A DNA stretch of 64,000 nucleotides from Flavobacterium litorale (GCF_019613795.1 NZ_CP080429.1:897501-961500), one strand, 5' to 3'; shown: positions 48,369 through 57,795, counted from the first letter of the stretch. A program made the numbers and translations. Notes: generated by a model not told the origin, from the letters alone.

Positions 48369-49472
48369 ATGACTGATATTGAATTACTTAACACGCTTGC
48401 GCTACTCTGTGTAGAGGGCGTAGGCGATATTGTAGCTAAAAAATTAATACACCATTGCGGTAGTGTCCAGAATATTTTTTTGGCATCGCGTTCGCAATTA
48501 TTGGCTATAGATGGCGTAGGCGATGTACTGTATAAAAAGCTTCAGGATAAGGCAGTTTTTCGTCGGGCGGAAGCCGAAATGAAGTTTATAAAGGACAATA
48601 ATATCAATGTTCAGTATTATGGTGATGCGGATTATCCCGAAAGGTTGAAACATTGTATAGACGGACCTGTTTTGTTGTTTAGCTCGGGTGCTATAAACTT
48701 GCACGCCCAAAAAACAATAAGCATAGTGGGTACGCGCCAAATGACATCGTACGGTGCCGATTTTACCCGAAAACTACTAGCAGATCTTGCGCCGTTAAAT
48801 CCTGTTATTGTAAGTGGTTTTGCTTACGGGGTAGATATACATGCGCATACGTTGGCTATGGAGCACAATTTGCAAACTATAGGCGTATTGGCACACGGGT
48901 TAAACCAAATATACCCTAAAGCACACCAAAAGTATGTGGCACAAATGAAAGAAAACGGTGGTTTTATAACAGAGTTTTGGAGTACTACTAAGCCCGATAA
49001 AGAAAACTTTGTACGCCGTAACCGTATTGTGGCAGGGCTTACCGAAGCGACTATTATTATTGAGAGTGCCGATAAAGGAGGCTCGTTAATTACGGCTACT
49101 ATTGCTAATGATTATAACAGGGATGTTTTTGCCGTACCGGGGCGCATTACCGATAAATACAGCCAAGGCTGCAACAAACTCATAAAAACACAAAAGGCTA
49201 ATTTACTTACGAGTGCCGAAGATTTAAAATACATACTAAATTGGGAGCTTGAAGATAAGAAACAACAGCCCGTACAAAAGCAATTGTTTATTACGCTTGA
49301 GGCGGATGAACAACAGGTGTACGATTATTTACAGAAAAATGGTAAAACGTTAATGGATATTATTGCGTTGCAATGTGGCATGCCTATCTTTAAATTATCG
49401 GGGTTACTACTCACTATGGAGTTAAAGGGTGTAATACGCCCTTTACCAGGTAAAATGTTCGAAGCTATTTAA
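48369..49472 (+). CDS. dprA: DNA-processing protein DprA
   Basis: The 367-residue DprA has an N-terminal helix-hairpin-helix part (VEGVGDIVAKKL), the Rossmann core (SIVGTRQMTSYG, SGFAYGVDIHAHTLAM, VLAHGLNQIYP, AGLTEATIIIES, and GGSLITA) and a C-terminal winged helix. It loads RecA on incoming single-stranded DNA in natural transformation. It starts 100 bases from the divergent SPOR gene. Confidence 0.94.
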   Translation: MTDIELLNTLALLCVEGVGDIVAKKLIHHCGSVQNIFLASRSQLLAIDGVGDVLYKKLQDKAVFRRAEAEMKFIKDNNINVQYYGDADYPERLKHCIDGPVLLFSSGAINLHAQKTISIVGTRQMTSYGADFTRKLLADLAPLNPVIVSGFAYGVDIHAHTLAMEHNLQTIGVLAHGLNQIYPKAHQKYVAQMKENGGFITEFWSTTKPDKENFVRRNRIVAGLTEATIIIESADKGGSLITATIANDYNRDVFAVPGRITDKYSQGCNKLIKTQKANLLTSAEDLKYILNWELEDKKQQPVQKQLFITLEADEQQVYDYLQKNGKTLMDIIALQCGMPIFKLSGLLLTMELKGVIRPLPGKMFEAI

Positions 49473-49524
49473 AGTAATTTTCATTCGCAGTATGAAGTTC
49501 TCATCGACTGATTACTGAAAACCG

Positions 49525-50496
49525 TTACATATACCCTAACTTTTCTCTAACTCTGGCAAGTACGCCGTTGGCTATTTTCGCCGCTTTTTCTGCTCCTGTT
49601 TTTAATGCAGCATCAATTTCGGCAGGGTTGTTCATATAGTAACTGTATTTTTCGCGTGCTGTTTTAAACTCTCCTACAATTAGCTCGTATAAAGCTTGCT
49701 TGGCGTGCCCATAGCCGTAATTACCCCCTAAGTAGCTGGCGCGCATTTGTGCTACTTGCGCATCAGTACCAAGTAGTTTATATAATGCAAACACATTACA
49801 GGTATCGGGATTTTTAGGTTCTTCTAGCGGAGTACTATCGGTAGCAATACTCATTACCTGCTTGCGTAGTGGTTTATCGGCTTGGAAAATATTAATGTAG
49901 TTATTGCGCGATTTACTCATCTTTTCGCCATCCGTACCCGGAACAATTTTGGTAACATCGCTTGTTATAGCCTCAGGCAACACAAAGGTGTCGCCCATTT
50001 GGTGGTTAAAGCGCGAAGCTACATCGCGGGTAATCTCTATGTGCTGTATTTGGTCTTTCCCTACAGGTACAAACTCAGCATCGTATAGTAATATATCGGC
50101 AGCCATGAGCATGGGGTAGGTAAACAGCCCAGCATTAACATCGTCTAGCCTATCGGCTTTATCTTTAAAAGAGTGTGCTAACGTTAAACGCTGGTACGGA
50201 AAAAAACAGCTTAAATACCACGAAAGTTCGGTTACCTGCGGTACATCGCTTTGGCGGTAAAATACTACCTTATTAATATCCAAACCACAGGCTAGCCAAG
50301 TAGCAGCAACACTATAGGTGTTTTCGCGCAGCATTTTACCATCTTTTATTTGCGTGGTAGAGTGCAAATCGGCTATAAAAAGAAACGATTCGTTTTCGGG
50401 TTTGTTTGCCATTGCTATGGCGGGTAATATTGCACCCAATAGGTTGCCTAAGTGTGGTGTACCCGTACTTTGGATGCCTGTAAGTATTTTTGCCAT
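49525..50496 (-). CDS. trpS: tryptophan-tRNA ligase
   Basis: This class I aminoacyl-tRNA synthetase charges tRNA-Trp. The 323 residues match bacterial TrpS. The HIGH-equivalent is PHLGN (14-18) and the KMSKS loop is in GEKMSKSRNN (near residue 195). It is convergent with dprA, with a 52-base spacer. Confidence 0.95.
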   Translation of the reverse strand: MAKILTGIQSTGTPHLGNLLGAILPAIAMANKPENESFLFIADLHSTTQIKDGKMLRENTYSVAATWLACGLDINKVVFYRQSDVPQVTELSWYLSCFFPYQRLTLAHSFKDKADRLDDVNAGLFTYPMLMAADILLYDAEFVPVGKDQIQHIEITRDVASRFNHQMGDTFVLPEAITSDVTKIVPGTDGEKMSKSRNNYINIFQADKPLRKQVMSIATDSTPLEEPKNPDTCNVFALYKLLGTDAQVAQMRASYLGGNYGYGHAKQALYELIVGEFKTAREKYSYYMNNPAEIDAALKTGAEKAAKIANGVLARVREKLGYM

Positions 50497-50569
50497 TATT
50501 TACTTTTATTTTTTACAAAGGTAACGGTTTTGTTAAAAAAGTACTGCGCTAATTCTTACATTTGGCATA

Positions 50570-51316
50570 ATGAAAATAGTAAAATATTTTTTGTGGCTAT
50601 TGTGGCGCATCTGGTTTTACATCCTGATGGGAGTCCCTATTATACTACTATCGCCTGTACTCATATTGTCTATATTATCCGAAAAAACGTATCCGCAATT
50701 TTTCTTCATAGCACGTATATGGGCAAAAATTATACTATTGGGCATGGGCTTTTATTATAAAATTGAGCGCGAGCAAAAAATTGAGCGCGGCAAGAGTTAT
50801 ATGCTGGTTGCCAACCATACCTCTATGACGGATATTATGCTGATGCTCGTAGTCTCTAAAAACCCATTTGTTTTTGTAGGTAAAAAAGAACTCGCCAAAA
50901 TACCCATATTCGGCTTTTTTTATAAGCGTACCAGTATACTGGTAGATAGGAATAATCCCAAAAGCCGACAAGAGGTTTTTACCCGTGCACAGCAAAGGCT
51001 TAACGATGGGCTGAGCATTTGTATTTTTCCTGAAGGTGGCGTACCTACGGATGAAACCGTTGTACTGGATGAGTTTAAAGATGGAGCGTTTAGGTTGGCT
51101 ATAGAACACCAAATACCTATAGTACCCATGACGTTTCCTGATAATAAAAAACGCTTTTCGTATACTTTTTTTAGTGGTAGCCCTGGGCTAATGCGTGCCA
51201 AAGTGCACCGTTTTATACCTACAGCAGGCTTAACGCTTAACGATAAAAAGGTAGTAAAGGATACAGTAAAGCAAGTTATTTATAAGCAGCTATTAGCTTA
51301 TAGTACAAAAAAATAA
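50570..51316 (+). CDS. plsC: 1-acylglycerol-3-phosphate acyltransferase
   Basis: This enzyme makes phosphatidic acid at the inner membrane. The 248-residue protein has an N-terminal membrane helix, the catalytic NHTSMTD (N82, H83, D88), FKRTSILVDR and the glycerol-phosphate motif FPEGG. It is divergent from trpS and convergent with the beta-barrel gene; the 84-base gap that follows holds no clear terminator. Confidence 0.92.
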   Translation: MKIVKYFLWLLWRIWFYILMGVPIILLSPVLILSILSEKTYPQFFFIARIWAKIILLGMGFYYKIEREQKIERGKSYMLVANHTSMTDIMLMLVVSKNPFVFVGKKELAKIPIFGFFYKRTSILVDRNNPKSRQEVFTRAQQRLNDGLSICIFPEGGVPTDETVVLDEFKDGAFRLAIEHQIPIVPMTFPDNKKRFSYTFFSGSPGLMRAKVHRFIPTAGLTLNDKKVVKDTVKQVIYKQLLAYSTKK

Positions 51317-51400
51317 AGCGCCCCTATGTGTGCATGGACGCTCTATCCGCTCCCGATGGGAACTACTTACAAATTGAAAATTAACAAAACCAAATAATCA

Positions 51401-53110
51401 TTAAAAACTGAAACTTACACCCGAGTATAAGCCTATAAAGTAAGGTCTGAAATTGCCTGAGTTACCACTAAAAGTATTTAGCTGATATTTAAATGTAGGC
51501 TCAAAACTTGCCTGAAACGATTTTAAAAAGCGGTATTTAAAGCCAATACCAATGTTGGTACTAAAATTAATACTGTTTAGGTTGTTTGCCTCACCAAGTG
51601 TAGCACTCAACCCTTGGTCGGTTACTACACTCACATTGTTATCGTTTAAAAACAGTGTACTAAATCCGCCAATAACGTCAATACCAAATTTTTTATTGAC
51701 TAAGGCGTACGACATCTCTACAGGTACCTCTATATACCCCATTTCTTGTAGCATCGAACCTCTAAAGGTTTCTTGTGAAAATGCTGTGCCGAATTCAGCT
51801 GCTGTACCTTCGTTTTGCACCACCAAATTAGCGGTACGCGATGCCGTGTTGCGGGCACTAATATTACTTGTTTGCTCCGTCATAGACGGGAAAAATTCCA
51901 CCCCCTGCGTGGAGTAACTCAAGTTAACGGTATTAATACCCGAGCGGATGGATATCCTGTCTGTAACAGCGTAGTCAATACCAACGCCAAAACTCATGTT
52001 ACTATCGTAATCTTTGCTATTATTGGCTAAGTCTGAATTTATAGGTGAACCATCCGATAGCGAGTTGTAAAATACAGGAGCTACCTGTGGTTTAACATTC
52101 CACTTCTTTTTGGCATCTTCTTCGGCTAAAACATCTTCTTTTTCCTCATTTTCGCCATTTAGCTTCTCTTGTAGTAATTGCTCCAATTCGTTTTCGGGTA
52201 ACACTACAGATGCCGTATCAACTACAACATCGGCAACAGCTTCTTCTACAGGGATTTCTTTATTTATAATACTGTTATTCGTATCATCTTCCTCATCCTG
52301 AGTATTGGTTTTACTTACAGTAGTAGTATCGTTTCCGTTTTGCGCAATACCTGTTTCGTTGCTTTTGTTTTCGGCAATGCCATCTATACTATTCGTTTTA
52401 CTATTACTCTCACTATTAGCCTTGTTTGGTTTATTCGCAATACCGCCATTCTCTTTATTAGTGTTGTTGGTATCGGTTTTGCCATTATAGGCTATTGTAG
52501 CTTGGTTTTTATCATCCGTATAATCAATAGTATTATTCTGATGACTATTAACTGCTTTGTTTGCTGTAGCTGTTGGGTTATTGCCGTTGGTAGGCTTGTT
52601 ATCCGAAATAGTAGTACTACTTACTACGGCATTACCATTGTTGTTAAAAGCACTATTATTGGTTGTTGTATTAAAGCTGTTATTTACATCCGAATTGTTA
52701 TTGGATGTTACATCGTTACCGCTTTTACCTGAATTGTTTTTATCTGATTTATTACTTGTTACAACGGCATTTGTAGTACCAAAACTTTCTGGGTTTATGT
52801 TGGGTTTACCAGTAATAGTACCCTTAGTGGTTTTATTGGGGGTATTGGCATTGTTGGAGTTCGTTCCATTGCTATTTACAATAGGGTTATTGTCCGTTTC
52901 TATTTCAGTGTTAAACGGATTAATAAGCATAAGCCCCAATAGTAAAACGGCAGCAACACCGCCCAGTTTAAACCAGATGGGTATAACCCTGCGTTTTTTC
53001 TTTTCTTTCAGTTCCGCCTCAATGTTTTCCCAGACAAATTCTGGCGGAGTGGCTTCAAAATCCTTAAATTTTTCCTGAAACAGCCGGTCTATGTTTTTTT
53101 TCTCACTCAT
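51401..53110 (-). CDS. membrane-anchored outer-membrane beta-barrel protein with Asn-rich linker, partner of ECF sigma factor
   Basis: The 569-residue protein has a short charged cytosolic N-terminus (MSEKKNIDRLFQEKFKDFEA), one membrane helix (about 42-64) and a long low-complexity Asn/Thr/Ser/Lys stretch (about 70-290). A C-terminal half (about 340-569) looks like a small outer-membrane beta-barrel, ending in VSFSF. The gene overlaps the ECF sigma gene by an ATGA junction. The N-terminus suits an anti-sigma factor and the C-terminus an outer-membrane sensor, so the linker could span the periplasm. This role is inferred. Confidence 0.75.
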   Translation of the reverse strand: MSEKKNIDRLFQEKFKDFEATPPEFVWENIEAELKEKKKRRVIPIWFKLGGVAAVLLLGLMLINPFNTEIETDNNPIVNSNGTNSNNANTPNKTTKGTITGKPNINPESFGTTNAVVTSNKSDKNNSGKSGNDVTSNNNSDVNNSFNTTTNNSAFNNNGNAVVSSTTISDNKPTNGNNPTATANKAVNSHQNNTIDYTDDKNQATIAYNGKTDTNNTNKENGGIANKPNKANSESNSKTNSIDGIAENKSNETGIAQNGNDTTTVSKTNTQDEEDDTNNSIINKEIPVEEAVADVVVDTASVVLPENELEQLLQEKLNGENEEKEDVLAEEDAKKKWNVKPQVAPVFYNSLSDGSPINSDLANNSKDYDSNMSFGVGIDYAVTDRISIRSGINTVNLSYSTQGVEFFPSMTEQTSNISARNTASRTANLVVQNEGTAAEFGTAFSQETFRGSMLQEMGYIEVPVEMSYALVNKKFGIDVIGGFSTLFLNDNNVSVVTDQGLSATLGEANNLNSINFSTNIGIGFKYRFLKSFQASFEPTFKYQLNTFSGNSGNFRPYFIGLYSGVSFSF

Positions 53111-53658
53111 TTGCTGTAGGTATTTTTAGAATTACCTTCCTGCGCTTCAATTTTTTCTTTCAATATGGCTCTTGCTCTCGACAGGTTCGATTTAGAAGTG
53201 CCTATTGTAATGTTTAGCATGTCTGCTATTTCCTTATGCGAATACCCATCGGTTACATACAGGTTAAAAACCATTCTGTACCTATCGGGTAGCTCTTGTA
53301 TTAACGATAGCAGAAAATCCATACTCACACTATCGCTTTCAACTTCTACCTCGGCCTCATCGGGCATATTTTCGCTAACCAGCTCAAATACCCCTTGCGA
53401 GCGGTATTTTTGCAATACATTGTTAACCATTACCCTTTTTGCCCAACCCTCAAAAGAACCCTTAAACTGGAATTGTCCAATTTTTTTAAATAACAATAAA
53501 AAACCGTCTTGTAAATTATCTTGTGCATCCTCATAATTGCGCGAATACTTTAGGCACACAGCAAACAACTTAGGGGCAAAAAGCCTGTACAGTTGCTCCT
53601 GTGCCTTTAAGCTGTTTTGCTGACAATCTTTTATGAGTTGTTCTACACCCAATGGCAT
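53107..53658 (-). CDS. ECF-type RNA polymerase sigma factor
   Basis: The 183-residue sigma-70-family protein has region 2 (about 20-85, AVCLKYSRNYEDAQDNLQDGF and GWAKRVMVNNVLQKYR) and region 4 (about 115-170, LPDRYRMVFNLYVTDGYSHKEIADML and GTSKSNLSRARAILKEKI). It lacks regions 1 and 3. The start overlaps nothing; the stop overlaps the downstream membrane protein by four bases, as for sigma/anti-sigma pairs. Confidence 0.9.
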   Translation of the reverse strand: MPLGVEQLIKDCQQNSLKAQEQLYRLFAPKLFAVCLKYSRNYEDAQDNLQDGFLLLFKKIGQFQFKGSFEGWAKRVMVNNVLQKYRSQGVFELVSENMPDEAEVEVESDSVSMDFLLSLIQELPDRYRMVFNLYVTDGYSHKEIADMLNITIGTSKSNLSRARAILKEKIEAQEGNSKNTYSK

Positions 53659-53672
53659 TAAGTATTAAATTA

Positions 53673-54104
53673 TTATTGCGCAATGGGTACTTCAACTTTC
53701 TCAAATACCATGTCACCACTAGCATCATCTCCCTTGTAAATTTCAAACGTATACGAGGTTCCCGATGTACTTACATCGTAGGGGGGGCATGTAAACGTGT
53801 AAATTTCTTCCTCCAAGGGCTCTTCCTCTTCCGAGTTGCAAGTGGCGTTTTTAATAACTAAGGTTTGCACCGCTAATAACGACGAGGTTTGAGTTGTTTC
53901 GGTATAAATACCATCAAAATAATGGCAATTGGTAGGCTTTCTGTAAAAAATTTTCAGGTCGTAAGTAGTGCCACTCGCCATGTATTCAGGAAACTCAATA
54001 CTTTCTATAGGTACAAATTCTACCTGAAATTCTGCGGTATTCTCTTCGAAAGAGCAACCACTTATGCCCATAATAACCAGTAATACTACTACTATCTTTT
54101 TCAT
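53673..54104 (-). CDS. small lipoprotein of unknown function
   Basis: From the ATG at 54104 the protein has 143 residues: MKKIVVVLLVIMGISGC with lipobox Cys17, then a beta-rich domain with three further cysteines. It precedes the ECF sigma gene by 14 bases on the same strand, so it may be in the sigma operon and envelope-stress related. No family recognised. Confidence 0.72.
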   Translation of the reverse strand: MKKIVVVLLVIMGISGCSFEENTAEFQVEFVPIESIEFPEYMASGTTYDLKIFYRKPTNCHYFDGIYTETTQTSSLLAVQTLVIKNATCNSEEEEPLEEEIYTFTCPPYDVSTSGTSYTFEIYKGDDASGDMVFEKVEVPIAQ

Positions 54105-54180
54105 ATATATAACATCAATCAATACATCCTGTAATGTACAGATACAATTTTGTGCAAAAGGTTGCGCCTTTAAGGTATAA

Positions 54181-54206
54181 AAAAACCCGAAATTAATCGG
54201 GTTTTT
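54181..54206 (-). terminator. Rho-independent terminator after recA
   Basis: The arms AAAAACCCGA and TCGGGTTTTT, with an AATTAA loop, form a symmetrical hairpin with T runs on both strands, directly after the recA stop. Confidence 0.85.
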
Positions 54207-54213
54207 GTTGTGT

Positions 54214-55218
54214 TTATGACATGTACTCTTTTATGGCGTCTTTTATTTTAAGTTCCAGCTCATCAGCGAGTTCTGGATTGTCTTTTATAAGCGATTTCAC
54301 GGCATCGCGCCCTTGCCCTAGTTTGGTATCGCCGTAGCTAAACCACGAGCCCGATTTTTTTACGATTTCGAACTCTACCGCAAGGTCGAGTATTTCGCCT
54401 GTTTTACTTACCCCTTCGCCGTACATAATGTCGAACTCGGCGGTTTTAAATGGGGGTGCGACTTTATTCTTAACCACTTTTACTTTGGTACGGTTACCAA
54501 TAACATTATCGCCATCTTTAATTTGCGAGGAACGACGGATATCCAAACGTACCGAAGCATAAAATTTAAGGGCGTTACCGCCCGTTGTGGTTTCGGGGTT
54601 ACCAAACATAACACCAATTTTTTCGCGCAACTGGTTAATAAAAAATACGGTACAATGTGTTTTACTAATAGTAGCAGTTAATTTTCTTAGGGCTTGGCTC
54701 ATAAGGCGGGCATGAAGCCCCATTTTACTGTCGCCCATTTCGCCTTCAATTTCACTTTTTGGTGTAAGTGCCGCAACCGAATCAATAACTACAATATCTA
54801 TCGCTCCAGAGCGGATAAGGTTCTCGGCAATCTCCAAAGCCTGTTCCCCATTATCGGGTTGCGATATAATAAGATTTTCAATGTCTACGCCCAATTTTTC
54901 GGCATAATAACGGTCAAAAGCATGCTCGGCATCAATAAAGGCAGCCACACCGCCTGCTTTTTGCGCTTCGGCAATGGCATGTAGCGTTAACGTGGTTTTA
55001 CCCGACGATTCTGGTCCGTAAATCTCTATTATCCTACCACGAGGGTAACCGTTTACGCCCAAGGCTAAATCAATCCCCAACGACCCCGAAGGAATGCTTT
55101 CTACTTCCTCTACGGCTTTGTCGCCCAAGCGCATTACGGTACCTTTACCGTACGATTTATCTAATTTATCTAACGTAAGCTGTAATGCTTTTAATTTGGC
55201 TTCTTTATCTCCGCTCAT
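54214..55218 (-). CDS. recA: recombinase RecA
   Basis: This DNA-strand-exchange ATPase has 334 residues. Walker A is GPESSGKTT (68-76); the NNGEQAL-type loop ([12 protein letters not shown]), [10 protein letters not shown], and [22 protein letters not shown] (L2 loop) are all present. The C-terminal acidic tail is shorter than in E. coli. It is divergent from the accessory genes at 55380. Confidence 0.97.
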   Translation of the reverse strand: MSGDKEAKLKALQLTLDKLDKSYGKGTVMRLGDKAVEEVESIPSGSLGIDLALGVNGYPRGRIIEIYGPESSGKTTLTLHAIAEAQKAGGVAAFIDAEHAFDRYYAEKLGVDIENLIISQPDNGEQALEIAENLIRSGAIDIVVIDSVAALTPKSEIEGEMGDSKMGLHARLMSQALRKLTATISKTHCTVFFINQLREKIGVMFGNPETTTGGNALKFYASVRLDIRRSSQIKDGDNVIGNRTKVKVVKNKVAPPFKTAEFDIMYGEGVSKTGEILDLAVEFEIVKKSGSWFSYGDTKLGQGRDAVKSLIKDNPELADELELKIKDAIKEYMS

Positions 55219-55379
55219 TATATGGTGTTATTTTTTAGTAAAAATACTGTATTTATTTTGAGAGCGCAATGTAAGAAAATAATCTTATAAAGTAAAACTT
55301 AACTGTTAAAGTTTTTCGTTACTTTTATTGTCTGATATTTGTTTAACAGGTATCAATATATCCAACTAACCAAATACTT

Positions 55380-55901
55380 ATGACAGAGCAACTAATAAAG
55401 GAACATTTATCAAATGGTTTTATTGGTATATTAGCAGCTAATAAAGGCTTTATGATTGACAAGCCTAGTGTTGATTATGGTGTTGATTATCAGTTAAAAA
55501 AGACTACGACTTATACCCCTCCATCTGGTGGGACTCGTTATATACAAGATAGTAGATATATAGATTTACAATTAAAGGCAACAACAGAAAATTCAGTTAT
55601 TTACGAACCAAACTTAATAAAATATGACCTTGAGGTTAAGTCATATAATGATTTAGTAGAAAGGCAGATTAATGGAATAGCCCCTTTAGTTTTAATTCTT
55701 TTTGTATTACCTTCAAATCCTCAAATTTGGGTTGAAGTTGACGAAGATGAAATAAAACTTAGGAGGCATGCTTATTGGTATGTTCCTCCAAAGGGGTCAG
55801 TGCTAACTAATAACATACATAGAGTAAGAATTGAAATTCCTAAAGTAAATATGCTTGGAATAGATTGTTTTAGTGATTTACATCAACAGTTTTATCCATA
55901 A
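55380..55901 (+). CDS. DUF4365 protein, putative PD-(D/E)xK nuclease
   Basis: The 173-residue protein matches the DUF4365 pattern: an N-terminal helix, then GVDYQLKK (Asp36) and IDLQLKAT (Gln64-x-Lys66), as expected for the metal-binding motifs of the restriction-endonuclease-like fold. DUF4365 domains often occur in defence or mobile settings. The next gene starts three bases after its stop, so the two form a pair. The AT content is higher than in recA or trhO. The function is unproven. Confidence 0.68.
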   Translation: MTEQLIKEHLSNGFIGILAANKGFMIDKPSVDYGVDYQLKKTTTYTPPSGGTRYIQDSRYIDLQLKATTENSVIYEPNLIKYDLEVKSYNDLVERQINGIAPLVLILFVLPSNPQIWVEVDEDEIKLRRHAYWYVPPKGSVLTNNIHRVRIEIPKVNMLGIDCFSDLHQQFYP

Positions 55902-55904
55902 GAT

Positions 55905-56984
55905 ATGATTACACAAAAGATAATATCGTTTCTTATAAATAGGGATTGGAAACCTTTACAGGAAGAAAATGGTTTTATTAGCTTGAAACCACCGAAAGAA
56001 TTTAATCTTGAGGACAACTTTAATCTTTATATTCCTATAGATGTAGATAAAGTTGATACAAGCAGGTTTATTAATAATATTTTAGGTATTGTAGCGGATT
56101 TTTATGATTTGTCTATAGATGATTTAGACGTAATACTTGAAAAAGAAAATACTGTTTTCAAAGTAAGAGTATATGATGGTCAAACAGAGGAAGGAAGGAT
56201 TCCACTCACTAGGTTTGAAGAATTGGTTGAGAAAGTTAGATTTATCTTATCTGATACAGCTAGTTTTGTAATAGACAGAAGCGTTACTTCTACAAGAGTG
56301 CCTGAAGAAGTAAATAGATATTTGAACCTCTGTAATTTTATGCAAACGGAAAAAGGAAGCTTTGTCGCGAAAATTCAATTACCTTCAAGAGAATTAATAA
56401 AAGAGAGTGAATTATTTGATAGAAATGAGGTCTTTTCGGAAGAAATCAACCAAAAGCTCAAAGAGGTATTATTGTATGTAAATGAAAATATTTTTGAAGG
56501 TAGCACAGAAGTTACTGAAGAATATTTAATCGAGAATGAAACTAGGCTTAACATTAAGTTATTGAAAAATATTGAAGCATTTTTTACTAAAGCCAATCTT
56601 AAAAATATAGATTTTTCATTTCATAATATACAGAACAGTGGGTTTGTAATAAACCGAAATATTACCAAATTGAAGTTAAGTAAATTGACGAAATTTGTTG
56701 AAGATATTGAGTCGTATTCGTTTGAGGTTGGAGATTTTAGTTTTACGGGTGCTATTGTTGCTTTGAAATCTAGAAATCCTGATGGTTTAAAAAATAGTGT
56801 AACTTTTACAGGTATTCACGATAACATGCAAATGGTAGCTACTGCAAACCTTGATAGTGAGGATTATAAACATGCTATTGAAGCGCATAAGTTAAAACAA
56901 CAGATTACAATTACGGGATTAGCTAAAAGAACAAAATCTAGAGCAAGATTTATTGAAATAACGAATATAGATATTCAAGAATAA
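55905..56984 (+). CDS. unknown protein, partner of the DUF4365 gene
   Basis: The 359-residue soluble protein has no signal peptide or membrane helix. Its N-terminal half is acidic and alpha/beta; the middle holds a long helix-rich stretch (about 170-240). The C-terminal part (about 265-359) reads like a compact beta-barrel (FTGAIVALKSRN ... ITITGLAKRTKSRARFIEI), perhaps OB- or SH3-like nucleic-acid binding. I do not recognise a family. It lies three bases after the DUF4365 gene and shares its AT-rich composition. Confidence 0.7.
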   Translation: MITQKIISFLINRDWKPLQEENGFISLKPPKEFNLEDNFNLYIPIDVDKVDTSRFINNILGIVADFYDLSIDDLDVILEKENTVFKVRVYDGQTEEGRIPLTRFEELVEKVRFILSDTASFVIDRSVTSTRVPEEVNRYLNLCNFMQTEKGSFVAKIQLPSRELIKESELFDRNEVFSEEINQKLKEVLLYVNENIFEGSTEVTEEYLIENETRLNIKLLKNIEAFFTKANLKNIDFSFHNIQNSGFVINRNITKLKLSKLTKFVEDIESYSFEVGDFSFTGAIVALKSRNPDGLKNSVTFTGIHDNMQMVATANLDSEDYKHAIEAHKLKQQITITGLAKRTKSRARFIEITNIDIQE

Positions 56985-56990
56985 GCCTTA

Positions 56991-57062
56991 TTCCCAAAAA
57001 TTCATACCTTCACCCAGTCCCGCCAATAGGGGCTGGTACATATTGAAAAATACTCACTTAAA
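56991..57062 (+). repeat. direct repeat copy 1: degenerate copy of the trhO promoter/leader
   Basis: This stretch of about 72 bases is closely similar to 57804-57880 upstream of trhO. It includes the stem-loop CCAGTCCC/GGGGCTGG with a GCCAATA loop (57014-57036). The -7 region reads TACCTTCA instead of TACCTTTG because the TG is lost, and the -33 TTG is absent, so this copy is probably not a promoter. Confidence 0.75.
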
Positions 57063-57070
57063 CTTCCAGT

Positions 57071-57097
57071 AAAAAATTCCCATTACGGGAATTTTTT
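57071..57097. promoter_or_regulatory. inverted repeat, probable HigA operator
   Basis: AAAAAATTCCC and GGGAATTTTTT are perfect 11-base arms around ATTAC, ending three bases before the -7 element of higBA. Its location within the promoter spacer suits autoregulation by the HigA antitoxin; on RNA it could also act as a terminator for upstream genes. Confidence 0.6.
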
Positions 57098-57099
57098 AC

Positions 57100-57107
57100 T
57101 ATCTTTG
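57100..57107 (+). promoter_or_regulatory. -7 element of higBA
   Basis: TATCTTTG fits TAnnTTTG and lies 17 bases before the higB TTG start, directly downstream of the inverted repeat. Confidence 0.55.
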
Positions 57108-57124
57108 TCAAAACTAAAAGTATA

Positions 57125-57418
57125 TTGCGAGTTATTGCCATAAAAACACTTCGGGAATTTTGGGAAACACATGCTGGTTGTGAACAGCAATTAAAGGCAT
57201 GGTATAAAGAAGCAGGTAAAGCTGTTTGGAAAAACCATAACGAATTGAAACAAGAATATCCTTCTGCCAGTATATTGCAGGATAACAGGGTGGTTTTTAA
57301 TATTAAGGGTAATAATTACAGGCTTATTGTAAAAATAAACTACGATTACCAAATGGTATGGATACGGTTTATTGGTACGCATGCCGAATATGACAAGATT
57401 AATGCTAACGAAATATAA
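57125..57418 (+). CDS. higB: HigB family toxin (mRNA interferase)
   Basis: The 97-residue protein has the HigB pattern: RVIAIKTLREFWETH at the start, LKAWYKEAGKAVWKN, VFNIKGNNYRLIVKINYDYQMVWIRFIGTHAEYDKI, in which the conserved Arg, Lys and His cluster. HigB toxins cut mRNA on the ribosome. The start is TTG at 57125; there is no ATG at the conserved N-terminus. The antitoxin gene follows six bases after the stop, in the unusual toxin-first order of higBA. Confidence 0.9.
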   Translation: MRVIAIKTLREFWETHAGCEQQLKAWYKEAGKAVWKNHNELKQEYPSASILQDNRVVFNIKGNNYRLIVKINYDYQMVWIRFIGTHAEYDKINANEI

Positions 57419-57424
57419 ATAACA

Positions 57425-57781
57425 ATGGACATCAAACCGATAAGAACAGAGCAGGATTACAATATGGCGATGGAGCGGCTTGAGGCTATTTTTGATGCCA
57501 AACTAGAAACTCCAGAAGGCGATGAACTTGAAGTTTTAGGAATATTGATTGAAAAATATGAACAGGAACATTTTCCTATAGCAATGCCTGATCCTGTTGA
57601 GGCTATAAAATTCCGTATGGAGCAAATGGGCTATTCCCAAAACGACCTTGCCGATATTATCGGTTTAAAGAGCCGTGCTAGTGAAATACTAAATAGAAGA
57701 AGAAAACTGTCATTAAAAATGATACGTAATATTCACGATAAGTTAAATATTCCTACAGAGGTATTAGTACAGGCGTACTAA
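57425..57781 (+). CDS. higA: HigA family antitoxin (HTH)
   Basis: The 118-residue protein has a C-terminal Xre-like helix-turn-helix (about 60-118, MEQMGYSQNDLADIIGLKSRASEILNRRRKLSLKM) and an N-terminal acidic part that would bind the toxin. It neutralises HigB and represses the operon. It follows higB by six bases and is followed by the active trhO promoter. Confidence 0.9.
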   Translation: MDIKPIRTEQDYNMAMERLEAIFDAKLETPEGDELEVLGILIEKYEQEHFPIAMPDPVEAIKFRMEQMGYSQNDLADIIGLKSRASEILNRRRKLSLKMIRNIHDKLNIPTEVLVQAY

Positions 57782-57795
57782 TCTGAAACCCTAAT

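Noticed and set aside
51317..51400. Hairpin after plsC as a terminator
   Set aside because: The arms AGCGCCC and GGACGCT have a mismatch, a long loop and no T run.
52110..53078. Several plus-strand open frames opposite the Asn-rich linker of the beta-barrel gene
   Set aside because: Low-complexity Asn/Thr codons read in reverse give Leu/Val/Ile-rich frames that mimic membrane proteins. The sigma-factor overlap supports the minus-strand gene.
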